Positions 1 through 8,047 of a stretch of DNA of 42,775 nucleotides are shown here, one piece after another (positions within the stretch are counted from its first letter, which is position 1; each line of letters begins with the position of its first letter). The notes beneath the pieces were generated by a model that was not told where the DNA came from, searched no databases, and saw only the letters and a list, made by a program, of their open reading frames with translations. The translations under genes and the position numbers were made by a program. The stretch covers positions 1 through 42,775 of the forward strand of contig CACZWU010000012.1 in the NCBI GenBank assembly GCA_902784965.1, read 5' to 3'. The DNA comes from an uncultured Bacteroidia bacterium. GTDB lineage: Bacteria > Bacteroidota > Bacteroidia > Bacteroidales > UBA932.

Positions 1-473
1 TGTGTACCGGTTCGGGCTGCATTGCCTGGTCGCTGGCGGCGGCGTTTCCTGAAGCCATGGTCTATGGTTGCGACCTTTCGGATGCGGCTTTGCGCTACGC
101 TTGCAAGCAGCGGGTCAAGACGGGTGGGGCCAAGCCGATCTTCTTTACGGCCGACGTGCTGGCCGCGCCGCCCGCCGGTCTGCCTCCTTTCGATGTCATC
201 GTGTCGAATCCGCCGTACATCTGCGAAAGCGAACGGGCGCAGATGCGCCCCAACGTGCTGGATTTCGAGCCGGCCGAAGCGCTCTTCGTCCCTGACGACG
301 ATCCGATGCGTTTCTACAAGGCTATCGCCCGCTGGGCCGACGCCCTTCTGCGCCCGGGCGGCCGCATCTTCCTGGAAATCAACGAGCGTTTCGGCCCCGA
401 GGTGGCTGCGCTCTTCCCCGGCGCCCAGGTCTTTCCCGACCTCTTCGGCAAAGACCGTTTCGTCATCCTCTAA
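1..473 (+). CDS. prmC: PrmC/HemK-like protein-glutamine N5-methyltransferase, 3' part
   Basis: Partial gene, cut by the left edge and read in the frame beginning at base 3. The first visible residues (TGSGCIAW) are the SAM-binding loop of class I methyltransferases. The catalytic SNPPY motif that binds the target glutamine amide lies about 70 residues further on. The family methylates the GGQ glutamine of peptide-chain release factors in the cytoplasm. About 156 C-terminal residues are visible; the N-terminal helical substrate-binding domain would lie outside the window. The TAA stop at 471-473 overlaps the last 4 bases of the convergent deacylase gene, and no terminator separates them. An ATG at 57 is in frame but internal, because the SAM motif lies upstream of it. 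Another N5-glutamine methyltransferase such as PrmB is possible, but PrmC is the commoner match. Confidence 0.85.
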   Translation, partial: CTGSGCIAWSLAAAFPEAMVYGCDLSDAALRYACKQRVKTGGAKPIFFTADVLAAPPAGLPPFDVIVSNPPYICESERAQMRPNVLDFEPAEALFVPDDDPMRFYKAIARWADALLRPGGRIFLEINERFGPEVAALFPGAQVFPDLFGKDRFVIL

Positions 474-997
474 ATAAACCGCAGTGGCCGGCCGGCGAGA
501 TATTTGTCGAGGAGGTCGCGGGTGCGGAGCTTGACAAAGCAGGTGGGAGTGCCGTCGGTACAGGCGAACCAGGGGCTTTCGGCAACGGCGCCGTCCATGA
601 CCAGATGCACCGGTGCGGCCTGTGGCAGGATGGTGCTCAAAATGGTCGTAGCGCCGACTTCGACCCCGGTCAGTTCCCATAACTTGTCGGCCGGAGCGAA
701 GGATACGCGCGAAATGCCGAGCGCGCTGCAGAATTCCCGTGTGACGAACGGCTTGTCGTCGGTGGTGACATACAGGTAGAATTCCGTCTGCTGCCGGTTG
801 CACAGGAAGAGGGTCTTGACGATGCGAACGCCGATCTTCGCATCAATATGCTGGCAGTCCTCCATGGTGAGCCCCGGGTCGGTATCTACGCGCTCGAAAA
901 GAATCTCCAGCCGGGCAAAGGTCTCGTACACGAGCTGCTGCAGGACCGTGGCGAACACGGGCGGCGGCGTAGTTATGGGATCGCTTACTTTAAACAT
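470..997 (-). CDS. YbaK/ProX-type prolyl-tRNA deacylase
   Basis: A 175-residue protein of the YbaK/ProX trans-editing fold, which hydrolyses mischarged aminoacyl-tRNA (typically Ala-tRNAPro) free in the cytoplasm. The recognisable core is KTLFLCNRQQTEFYLYV, followed by a block containing SFAPADKLWELTGVEVGA and a C-terminal segment ending in a DLLDKYL helix, as in stand-alone PrdX proteins. The start is the ATG at 997, one base after the radA stop. A longer open frame in the same register runs back into radA and is not the gene. radA and this gene are therefore probably one mRNA with coupled translation. The 3' end overlaps the convergent prmC stop by 4 bases. Substrate specificity (Pro versus Cys tRNA) cannot be read from the sequence. 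Confidence 0.82.
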   Translation of the reverse strand: MFKVSDPITTPPPVFATVLQQLVYETFARLEILFERVDTDPGLTMEDCQHIDAKIGVRIVKTLFLCNRQQTEFYLYVTTDDKPFVTREFCSALGISRVSFAPADKLWELTGVEVGATTILSTILPQAAPVHLVMDGAVAESPWFACTDGTPTCFVKLRTRDLLDKYLAGRPLRFI

Positions 998-998
998 G

Positions 999-2408
999 CT
1001 ATTGGAACAGTCGCCGGCAGAGGGCGGCGATGTCGGCGACGGGGGTGACAGTAATGCCGCCTTCGGCGGCTTTCTTGCGTTTGGCAAAAGAGGATTCCTT
1101 GTTGAAGGAAGAAATATAGATTTCTTCAAAGCCCAGCTTCTCGGCTTCGGCGATGCGGCGTTCCACCTGGCTGACGGGACGGATTTCCCCGCTGAGTCCC
1201 ACTTCCGCGGCAAAGCATACCTTCGGCGAAATATAAAGGTCGAAATTCGACGAGAGAACGGAGGCCACGATGGCCAGGTCACAGGCCGGGTCGGAGACCC
1301 TGAGGCCGCCGGCGATGTTGAGGAACACGTCTTTCGCCGCCAGCTTGAAACCGGCCCGCTTCTCGAGGACTGCCAGCAGCATATTGAGCCGTCGGCCGTC
1401 GAAACCGGTGGCGGAGCGTTGCGGCGTGCCATAGGCCGCCGTGCTCACCAGTGCCTGGATCTCGATAAGGAAGGGGCGGGTGCCGTCCATCATGGCGGCG
1501 ATGGCGATGCCCGAGAGATCGTCCTGGTGCATCGGAATGAGGATTTCCGAAGGATTGCGGACTTCGCGAAGGCCGGCACCGGTCATTTCGAAGACGGCCA
1601 GTTCGTCGGTTGAGCCGAAGCGGTTCTTGATGCTGCGCAGGATGCGGTACGAGCCCTTGGTGTCGCCTTCGAACTGGAGTACTACGTCGACGATGTGCTC
1701 GAGGACCTTCGGTCCCGCGATGGTGCCGTCCTTGGTGATGTGGCCGATCAGAATGACGGGCGTGCCCGTTTCCTTGGCGAAACGCAGGAGGGAGGAGGCG
1801 CATTCGCGGACCTGCGACACGCTGCCTGCCGAAGAGTCGAGGGCTTCGCTGTAGATGGTCTGGATGGAATCGACGATCAGCAGGGCAGGCTTGACTTCGC
1901 GGGCCTGTGCGAGGATGTTTTCGAGCACGGTCTCGCTGAGGATGAAACAGTCCTCGTCGCTGCCGCCCAGGCGGTCGGCGCGGAGCTTGATCTGCTTGGG
2001 GCTTTCCTCGCCCGACACATAGAGTGTCTTGAGGTCCTTGCAGCAGAGGGGAATCTGCAGTGACAGCGTAGATTTGCCGATACCGGGCTCGCCGCCGATA
2101 AGGATCATCGATCCCTCGACCATACCGCCGCCCAACACGCGGTCGAGTTCCTCGATGCCCACGGAAAAACGATTGTCGCGGCTCAGGTCGATTTCGCGGA
2201 GCCGCGTTGGACGTGCGTCGGCCGCGTCGATATAGGCCCGTGAGCGCGACGTAGCGCCGCCTCCGCCGGCACTTGCATACGCACGCGCCGACTTCGGCTC
2301 TTCCACCATCGTATTCCATTCCCCGCACGCCGGACACCGTCCCATCCACTTGGGACTCTCGTTTCCACACGACGTACAATACCAAACCGTTTTAATCTTC
2401 GTTGCCAT
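999..2408 (-). CDS. radA: DNA repair protein RadA
   Basis: A 469-residue RadA (Sms), the RecA-like helicase that drives branch migration during recombination and repair. The N-terminal C4 zinc finger is complete (Cys11, Cys14, Cys25, Cys28). It is followed by a RecA-type ATPase core with Walker A GGEPGIGKST near residue 105, the RadA signature KNRFG near residue 260, and a C-terminal Lon-protease-like domain. The length is normal for the family (about 450-470). The ATG at 2408 lies 4 bases after a possible -7 element on the minus strand, so the transcript may have almost no leader. The prolyl-tRNA deacylase gene follows after one base. Confidence 0.97.
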   Translation of the reverse strand: MATKIKTVWYCTSCGNESPKWMGRCPACGEWNTMVEEPKSARAYASAGGGGATSRSRAYIDAADARPTRLREIDLSRDNRFSVGIEELDRVLGGGMVEGSMILIGGEPGIGKSTLSLQIPLCCKDLKTLYVSGEESPKQIKLRADRLGGSDEDCFILSETVLENILAQAREVKPALLIVDSIQTIYSEALDSSAGSVSQVRECASSLLRFAKETGTPVILIGHITKDGTIAGPKVLEHIVDVVLQFEGDTKGSYRILRSIKNRFGSTDELAVFEMTGAGLREVRNPSEILIPMHQDDLSGIAIAAMMDGTRPFLIEIQALVSTAAYGTPQRSATGFDGRRLNMLLAVLEKRAGFKLAAKDVFLNIAGGLRVSDPACDLAIVASVLSSNFDLYISPKVCFAAEVGLSGEIRPVSQVERRIAEAEKLGFEEIYISSFNKESSFAKRKKAAEGGITVTPVADIAALCRRLFQ

Positions 2409-2412
2409 ACGA

Positions 2413-2420
2413 CAAACTTA
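2413..2420 (-). promoter_or_regulatory. Candidate -7 element for radA
   Basis: Read on the minus strand this is TAAGTTTG, a match to the Bacteroidota -7 consensus TAnnTTTG. Its final G lies 4 bases before the radA ATG, so transcription would begin at or next to the start codon. No TTTG box is visible at the -33 position, so the call is tentative. Confidence 0.35.
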
Positions 2421-2432
2421 CGAAAAAAATCG

Positions 2433-2440
2433 TATCTTTG
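2433..2440 (+). promoter_or_regulatory. -7 promoter element for malQ
   Basis: TATCTTTG matches the Bacteroidota -7 consensus TAnnTTTG exactly. A start of transcription near 2445 would give malQ a leader of about 190 bases that contains both repeat blocks at 2462-2529 and 2542-2596. It is back-to-back with the candidate radA element. The -33 box is not convincing. Confidence 0.55.
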
Positions 2441-2461
2441 AACATTCTGGACGAATGAGAT

Positions 2462-2529
2462 GCCGGGTCAAGCCCGGCATGACGTTGGAGTCGCCCGGCA
2501 TGACGTTGGGTCAAGTCCGGAATGACGGG
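2462..2529. repeat. Three tandem REP-like units of about 21 bp
   Basis: GCCCGGCATGACGTTGG occurs at 2472-2488 and again, identical over 17 bases, at 2493-2509. A degraded third unit (GTCCGGAATGACGGG) follows at 2515-2529. The first unit is preceded by GCCGGG at 2462-2467, which pairs with CCCGGC at 2473-2478 across a 5-base loop. The spacing of about 21 bases and the palindromic GC-rich units resemble REP-type intergenic repeats. The block lies in the malQ leader and is not part of a reading frame that needs explaining. Confidence 0.7.
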
Positions 2530-2541
2530 GAGCGAAGCGGT

Positions 2542-2596
2542 GCGGGTGGTTTTTGGAGCCGCGAGCATTTTTCGCGAGCGGGACAAAAACCAGAGC
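2542..2596. repeat. Dispersed palindromic repeat, copy 1
   Basis: A 55-base block that recurs at 31431-31486 with a single one-base difference in length. Arms GGTTTTTG (2548-2555) and CAAAAACC (2584-2591) are perfect inverted repeats of 8 bp. The interior holds CGCGAGC as a direct repeat around ATTTTT. GTCCGG at 2515-2520 and CCGGAC at 2606-2611 could form an outer pair. It lies in the untranslated leader of malQ. Confidence 0.8.
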
Positions 2597-2638
2597 CAGC
2601 GGAACCCGGACCCGAGAGATAACAAAAGACAACAATAT

Positions 2639-4669
2639 ATGGAAAAGCTTACCATTAAGACGATCGGCCCGTGGATGCCCCACGGCGAACAAATCTATAT
2701 CGTGGGCGACTGCCCCGCCCTGGGCACATGGGACCCCCAGAAAGCACTGCCGATGACCCCAACGCAAGGCATCATCTGGCATATCGACCTGGACACCCGA
2801 AAACTACCCGACCATTTCGAATACAAATTCCTGCGCAAGGAACTCGACGGCTCCTTCACCTGGGAGAACTGCTTCAACCGCACCGACCCCTACGATGTCA
2901 GCGAAACCACCTTCCCCGGCCAGCATCCCCGCTACGCCGGTACGGCCATCCCCGTGTTTGCACTGCGCAGCCGCACGAGCGCCGGTATCGGCGACTTCGC
3001 CGACATCAAACTGATGGTCGACTGGGCGGCTGCCACCGGACAGGCCGTGCTGCAACTGCTTCCGGTCAACGACACCACCTCGACCAAGACCTGGACCGAC
3101 TCCTACCCTTATGGAGGCATCTCCATCATGGCGCTGCATCCCATCTATCTGAACCTGAAGGACATCGGTCCTCTTCACGATACGAAAGAGCAGGCCGCAT
3201 TCGAAGCGGAGGCTGCCGAACTGAATGCCATGCCGCAACTCGATTACGAGCGGGTGTTCCAGCTCAAGGAGCGCTATACCCGGGCCATCTTTGCGCAGAA
3301 AGGAACACGGACGATGGCCGGCAAGGCCTTCCGTGCCTTCCTGACGGCCAATCGCGACTGGCTCATGCCTTACACAGCCTTCTGCGTACTCCGTGACCAC
3401 TTTGGCACGGCCGACTTCTCAAAATGGAAGCGCCTCAAGAAATACAGCAAGATCGGTGTCAGCCGGCTTTACACCGAGGCAACGGCCGAAATGGACTACT
3501 ATATTTTCGTGCAGTACCACCTCGACCGCCAGTTGCGCGAAGCCCACGAATACGCCCGCTCGAAGGGTATCGCCCTCAAGGGTGACATTCCGATCGGCAT
3601 CACACCGCACAGTGTGGAAGCGTGGGCTGAACCCGAATATTTCAATATGGGCGAACAGGCAGGCGCACCGCCGGACGCCTTCGCCACCGACGGCCAGAAT
3701 TGGGGATTCCCGACCTACAACTGGGAGCGCATGGCACAGGACGGCTATGCCTGGTGGAAACGCCGCTTCGCCAAGATGGCCGAATATTTCGATGCTTACC
3801 GCATCGACCACGTGCTGGGCTTCTTCCGCATCTGGGAAATCCCCGTGCCGTTCAAATCGGGCCTGATGGGCCATTTCAGTCCGGCGCTGCCCTATTCGGC
3901 CGACGACCTGCGCTGGCGCGGCTTCCCCTTCGACGAAAACCGCCATGCCAAGCCCTATGTCAGTGATGACTACCGCGAAGTGCTGTTTGTGGAGGATCCC
4001 GTGCAAAAGGGCATGTGGCATCCGCGCATTAGCGCGCAATATACCCGCAGCTACAACGACCTGCAGCAGTGGGAGAAAGATGCATTCAACCAGATCTACG
4101 ACGAATTTTTCTATGTTCGCAATACCGAATTCTGGCGTGAACAGGCCCTGCGCAAGTTGCCCGAACTGATCGGAGCGACCAACATGCTGACCTGTGCCGA
4201 AGACCTGGGGATGATTCCCTCCTGCGTACCCGAAGTGCTCGAAGACCTGCATGTCCTTACCTTGGAAGTCCAACGTATGCCGAAAGACCCGAAACAGATT
4301 ATCGGCAACCCGGCAGAATATCCGTATATGAGTGTCTGCACCACCGGTTCTCACGACACCAGTACGCTGCGTGGCTGGTGGGGCGAAAACCATGACGGCG
4401 AAGACTGCCCGGTGGAAGCCTGTGAATGGATCGTAGCCGGACATCTTTACTCTCCGGCCATGCTGACCATCTTGCCGCTACAGGACTGGTTCTCCATCGA
4501 ACCGTCGCTGCGGGTAGCAGACGTCGCTGGCGAGCGCATCAACGTCCCTGCCAACCCCAAGCACTACTGGCGCTGGCGGATGCATGTCACGCTCGAAGAC
4601 ATGCTGGCCAATAATTCCTTCAACCAGAAAGTAGCCGACATGATCGAACGCAGCGGCCGCAAAGAATAG
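2639..4669 (+). CDS. malQ: 4-alpha-glucanotransferase (amylomaltase, GH77) with N-terminal CBM20-like domain
   Basis: A cytoplasmic enzyme of 676 residues that transfers alpha-1,4-glucan chains between malto-oligosaccharides, converting imported maltodextrins to glucose and longer chains. Residues 1-100 are a starch-binding CBM20-like domain (GDCPALGTWDPQKA). The rest is the GH77 barrel, with nucleophile Asp390 in YRIDHVLGFF, acid/base Glu521 in CAEDLGMIP and Asp573 in GSHDTST. Bacteroides relatives that I recall carry two N-terminal starch-binding domains; only one is seen here. The ATG at 2639 is chosen because the reading frame upstream runs through intergenic repeats, while MEKLTIKTIG starts exactly at the CBM20 fold. 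No signal peptide is present. The symporter gene follows after 4 bases. Confidence 0.95.
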   Translation: MEKLTIKTIGPWMPHGEQIYIVGDCPALGTWDPQKALPMTPTQGIIWHIDLDTRKLPDHFEYKFLRKELDGSFTWENCFNRTDPYDVSETTFPGQHPRYAGTAIPVFALRSRTSAGIGDFADIKLMVDWAAATGQAVLQLLPVNDTTSTKTWTDSYPYGGISIMALHPIYLNLKDIGPLHDTKEQAAFEAEAAELNAMPQLDYERVFQLKERYTRAIFAQKGTRTMAGKAFRAFLTANRDWLMPYTAFCVLRDHFGTADFSKWKRLKKYSKIGVSRLYTEATAEMDYYIFVQYHLDRQLREAHEYARSKGIALKGDIPIGITPHSVEAWAEPEYFNMGEQAGAPPDAFATDGQNWGFPTYNWERMAQDGYAWWKRRFAKMAEYFDAYRIDHVLGFFRIWEIPVPFKSGLMGHFSPALPYSADDLRWRGFPFDENRHAKPYVSDDYREVLFVEDPVQKGMWHPRISAQYTRSYNDLQQWEKDAFNQIYDEFFYVRNTEFWREQALRKLPELIGATNMLTCAEDLGMIPSCVPEVLEDLHVLTLEVQRMPKDPKQIIGNPAEYPYMSVCTTGSHDTSTLRGWWGENHDGEDCPVEACEWIVAGHLYSPAMLTILPLQDWFSIEPSLRVADVAGERINVPANPKHYWRWRMHVTLEDMLANNSFNQKVADMIERSGRKE

Positions 4670-4673
4670 ATTC

Positions 4674-5933
4674 ATGAGCGAAGCGAAGGAGAAAAAAGGG
4701 CTGGCGCTCCACTGGCAGATCCTCATCGGCATCGGGCTGGGCGTCGTGGCAGGCATCCTGCTCTGCAAGATCACGCCCTATGAGAACTGGTCGGTCTATA
4801 TCAAATGGGTGGGTGACATCTTCCTGCGTGCACTGCAGATGATCGTCATTCCGCTGGTGTTTACCTCCATCGCACTGGGCGTGGCCGGTATGGGCGACTC
4901 CGCTTCACTGGGGCGCATCGCCGGGAAGACCATCCTCTATTACATCGTGACGACCGCAATTGCCGCCACCATCGGCCTGACGCTGGTCAATCTGGTCAAG
5001 CCGGGTGTGGGAGCGAACCTCAACCTGGCAGAGAAGGCCACATCGGTCAGCACCGGTGAAATTTCGTTCATCGACCAGATTGTGTCGATCGTACCGTCGA
5101 ACATTTTCGAGTCGATGGCCAAAGGCGACCTGCTCCCCATCATCTTCTTTGCCGTGGTTTTCGGCTTCTTCATGAACAAGGTGGCGGAGCAACATACCAA
5201 TACGCTCAAAGAACTCTTCACGGCGGTGTATGAGGTGATCATGAAGATCACGATGTTCATCATCCGGCTGGCACCCATCGGCGTGTTTGCCATCGTGGCG
5301 AACACGGTGGGCCAGCAGGCCGGCAACCCGCAGGCCCTGCTGTCGATGGCCGGCTCGCTCGGCGTCTTCGTGCTGGTGGTCTGGGGCGGCTTGCTGCTGC
5401 AGGGCGGCGTGGTGCTGCCGCTGCTGGTGCGGGTCCTGGGCAAGCAGAATCCCTGGCGGCACATTGCCAAGATGTCCACGGCCTTGCTGACGGCCTTTTC
5501 CACCTGCTCATCGGGCGCGGCACTGCCCATCAACATCCGTGACTCACAGGAGAAATGCGGCATCTCAAACAAGATCGCCAGTTTCGTCCTGCCCTTGGGC
5601 AGCACCATCAATATGAACGGGACGGCCCTCTATGAGTGCGTGACGGCCATCTTTATCGCCCAGGCCTACGGCATCGACCTGACACTGGCTCAGCAGGTCA
5701 TGATTGTCTTCACTGCCCTGCTAGCCGCCATCGGCACGGCCGGCATCCCGATGGCCGGCATGGTGATGCTGACCATCGTCCTGACCGCCGTCGGCCTTCC
5801 GCTCGAAGGCATCGGACTGGTACTCGCCGTCGAACAGTTCTGCGACATGCCCCGTACCTGCATCAATACCTACGGCGACTCCTGTGGCGCCGTGATCATC
5901 GCCCACTCCGAAGGTGAGCACCTGACTATCTGA
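4674..5933 (+). CDS. Dicarboxylate/amino acid:cation symporter (DAACS family)
   Basis: A 419-residue inner-membrane carrier of the GltP/DctA family, which couples uptake of glutamate, aspartate, C4-dicarboxylates or small amino acids to H+ or Na+. The first membrane helix begins at about residue 12. The family's two hairpins and unwound helices are visible as TCSSGAALP (serine-rich HP1) and LGSTINMNGTALYE (the NMNGT motif of TM7), with DMPRTCINTYGDSCGA in TM8. This corresponds to the usual DMxRTxxNVxGD with a change after the first Arg-Thr, so the substrate may differ from the prototypes. The ATG lies 4 bases after malQ, implying cotranscription. Nothing ties the carrier functionally to glucan use. 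Confidence 0.93.
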   Translation: MSEAKEKKGLALHWQILIGIGLGVVAGILLCKITPYENWSVYIKWVGDIFLRALQMIVIPLVFTSIALGVAGMGDSASLGRIAGKTILYYIVTTAIAATIGLTLVNLVKPGVGANLNLAEKATSVSTGEISFIDQIVSIVPSNIFESMAKGDLLPIIFFAVVFGFFMNKVAEQHTNTLKELFTAVYEVIMKITMFIIRLAPIGVFAIVANTVGQQAGNPQALLSMAGSLGVFVLVVWGGLLLQGGVVLPLLVRVLGKQNPWRHIAKMSTALLTAFSTCSSGAALPINIRDSQEKCGISNKIASFVLPLGSTINMNGTALYECVTAIFIAQAYGIDLTLAQQVMIVFTALLAAIGTAGIPMAGMVMLTIVLTAVGLPLEGIGLVLAVEQFCDMPRTCINTYGDSCGAVIIAHSEGEHLTI

Positions 5934-5961
5934 CGAACACGAAAAAAACTTAAACCTATTT

Positions 5962-6669
5962 ATGAAAAGAGTATCGATTCTTCTGGCTGCACTTTTGATA
6001 GCAGTTCCGGGCCTGATGGCCCAGTCTACCGGCATCCCCTTCAATAGTAATACGGATTTCTCCCTGGGAAGAGGACCCATCTCCTTCCAGGCAATCAGTT
6101 ATGTGGGCTGGGGCTTCCATGTGCCTACCAACCAGATGGCCCCGGAACAGAAGAAGGCTGTCAACAGCGAGTTGTTTCTCAATATCGTGGAACTGCGCGT
6201 GCACCTTTACGAGCAGGGGCATATTACCCTGGGCGTAGACTGGGACCGCGACTGCTATCGCTTGAACAATAACTACAAATGGCAGCCCATCAACGGAAAT
6301 GAAGGTGTCACCATCATACACCGGGGTAGCGAGCGGGTCCGCAAATCCAATCTCATCGTCAACACGTTCTCCTTCCCGGTCGGCTTCGAGCACAAATTCG
6401 GCAGTTGGCTGCTGCGTGCCGATGCTGCCCTCGACTTCAACCTGAATGCCACGACCCGCCTGAAGATCGAAAGCATCGAAGGCGAAAAAATCAAATCGGT
6501 CGTCAAGGGCATTCCGACCCGGACGCTGACCTGCCATTTCACGGCGGCCGTCAGCTATGGCGGCCTGGGCATCTACGCCCGCTTCAATCCCATCCCGCAG
6601 TTCGAAGAAGGCATCGGCCCGCAGTATCGTGCCGTCACCATCGGCCTGATCCTGGGCTTGGGCATGTAG
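5962..6669 (+). CDS. Small outer-membrane beta-barrel-like protein, function unknown
   Basis: A 235-residue protein that I cannot assign to a named family. It begins with a clear Sec signal peptide (MKRVSILLAALLIAVPGLMAQ). It then alternates short amphipathic strands with turns rich in Gly, Asn and Asp, ending in an alternating hydrophobic segment (AVTIGLILGLGM), as outer-membrane barrels do. The size would suit an eight-stranded barrel of the PorT/OmpX kind. It is 28 bases downstream of the symporter, with no promoter or terminator visible between them, and it converges with the DUF5723-like gene 16 bases away. The barrel call is inferred from composition and the C-terminal strand. Confidence 0.6.
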   Translation: MKRVSILLAALLIAVPGLMAQSTGIPFNSNTDFSLGRGPISFQAISYVGWGFHVPTNQMAPEQKKAVNSELFLNIVELRVHLYEQGHITLGVDWDRDCYRLNNNYKWQPINGNEGVTIIHRGSERVRKSNLIVNTFSFPVGFEHKFGSWLLRADAALDFNLNATTRLKIESIEGEKIKSVVKGIPTRTLTCHFTAAVSYGGLGIYARFNPIPQFEEGIGPQYRAVTIGLILGLGM

Positions 6670-6685
6670 CCGCTACGCAGTAAAG

Positions 6686-8035
6686 CTATTTCACGAACGA
6701 GTAGTTTCCGAAGAGGAGATTGACGCCGAAAGCGAAGCTGTCGGTGAAGTTGCCGACACCCAGGTGGACGTTGTTGCGCTTGAAAGAGGCGCGCTCCATG
6801 CCGAAGAAGACACCCACATATTTCCGGGGAATGAATTCCGCGTAGAAACCGAAACGGCTGGCAGGACCGAGGAAGGTCCAGTTGAAGCCCAGGTTGAGCC
6901 AGTCGAAAGGCGTGGCGCCCAGCGACGCCATCAGGTTGCTCCGGCCTACTGTGTAGTAGTAGAGCACGCCGGCGTGCAGCAGGTTGTGGAGGAACGGTAC
7001 TTCCGCGCCCGCATAGATGCTGGGCGTGAGCAGCTGGGTAAAGGCCTTGCCCGCTTCCACGTCGAAACGGGTAAGCTGATCCAGGTCACGCGTCAGCTGG
7101 TCGATCTGCTCCTGCAGGCCTTCACCGCCCAGATCGTTGAAACCCGAGAAGGAGAAGGAGCGGTCGGTGGTCAGCGTCTGGAGGGTGCGGTTGAAACCGA
7201 TCAGACCCAGGTCGTTGATGGAAGCCGAGAGGTTGACGCCATTGAAAAAGCCGTCGAGCGGCAGCTGGTATTCGACGCCCAGGTCGATGGCGGCGCCAAT
7301 CCCCCGCAGTCCGAAGCCCTTCAGTTTGAATCCATCGGCCGTGTAGTCGATGCCCGACAGACGACCGCCGCCATGGGTGGAGACGGCAAAGCGTTCGTCG
7401 TCAATCTGAACGGAAAGCCGGTCGACAGCGACATCGGCGGCCGCCAGCCCCACCAGCAATTTCACGCGTCCGCCCACATGCAGCCCGTCTACGAGCGAAC
7501 TCAGGTCGTGGCTGTAACCGGCAGCCAGGGATGTGTAGCCATAGAGCCGGGCCTGCAGGCCTCCTGCTTCCCAGGCCTTCGCGTCGCCGCTCCGTCCGGT
7601 CTTGGCGAAACGCAGCAGGGCGTCAGGAACCAGCGCTTGTCCGCATTCGACCACCGACAGGCTTACGGTCGCATAGCCGTGCTCACCCCAGCGCATGCCG
7701 CCGCCGATCAGGTCGGTTTCGATGCGCTCGGCCAGATAGGGGTCGCGGGAAGGAAGCTGCTGGAAGAAGGTTTCGGCAGGAATGTTCTCGTTGAGGAAAG
7801 TGTAGCTCTTGCCCCGGTATTGGAAAATGAAATTCTTGAGTCCCACGTTGCTGGCGGCATCGACGCCGACACTGCCGAGTACGGGAACGGAGATATAGGT
7901 TACCTGCGGAGCGAAGGCGGCGTTGAGTTTGCTGCGCAGCAGGGAGTTTTCAAAGAAATAGCTGCCGTGCGACTGGGCCGTCGCCAGGAGCGGGAGTGCC
8001 AGCAAAATGAAGAAAGGGAGGATCGTTCTTTTCAT
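6686..8035 (-). CDS. DUF5723-like outer-membrane protein
   Basis: A 449-residue exported protein with a cleavable signal peptide (cleavage likely after LLATAQ). It resembles the Bacteroidota DUF5723 proteins, which are thought to be outer-membrane barrels related in architecture to FadL/PorV. Repeated amphipathic strands separated by Gly/Asp/Asn turns run to the end, including GVLYYYTVGRSNLMASLG and a closing strand (FAFGVNLLFGNYSFV). The role is unknown. It is the last gene of a minus-strand operon, 12 bases after a large lipoprotein. The pairing of a barrel with a surface lipoprotein suggests a two-part outer-membrane assembly, but this is inferred from context only. Confidence 0.65.
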   Translation of the reverse strand: MKRTILPFFILLALPLLATAQSHGSYFFENSLLRSKLNAAFAPQVTYISVPVLGSVGVDAASNVGLKNFIFQYRGKSYTFLNENIPAETFFQQLPSRDPYLAERIETDLIGGGMRWGEHGYATVSLSVVECGQALVPDALLRFAKTGRSGDAKAWEAGGLQARLYGYTSLAAGYSHDLSSLVDGLHVGGRVKLLVGLAAADVAVDRLSVQIDDERFAVSTHGGGRLSGIDYTADGFKLKGFGLRGIGAAIDLGVEYQLPLDGFFNGVNLSASINDLGLIGFNRTLQTLTTDRSFSFSGFNDLGGEGLQEQIDQLTRDLDQLTRFDVEAGKAFTQLLTPSIYAGAEVPFLHNLLHAGVLYYYTVGRSNLMASLGATPFDWLNLGFNWTFLGPASRFGFYAEFIPRKYVGVFFGMERASFKRNNVHLGVGNFTDSFAFGVNLLFGNYSFVK

Positions 8036-8047
8036 GGTGCCAGTCGG

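Noticed and set aside
2522-2638. N-terminal extension of malQ through the repeat block
   Set aside because: The extra 39 residues would be encoded by the dispersed palindrome, which has the same sequence in a non-coding site at 31431. The GH77/CBM20 protein starts at 2639.
6666-6676. Small palindrome GTAGCCGCTAC between the convergent genes at 6669 and 6686
   Set aside because: Only a 4 bp stem with no T-tract; too weak to call a terminator.
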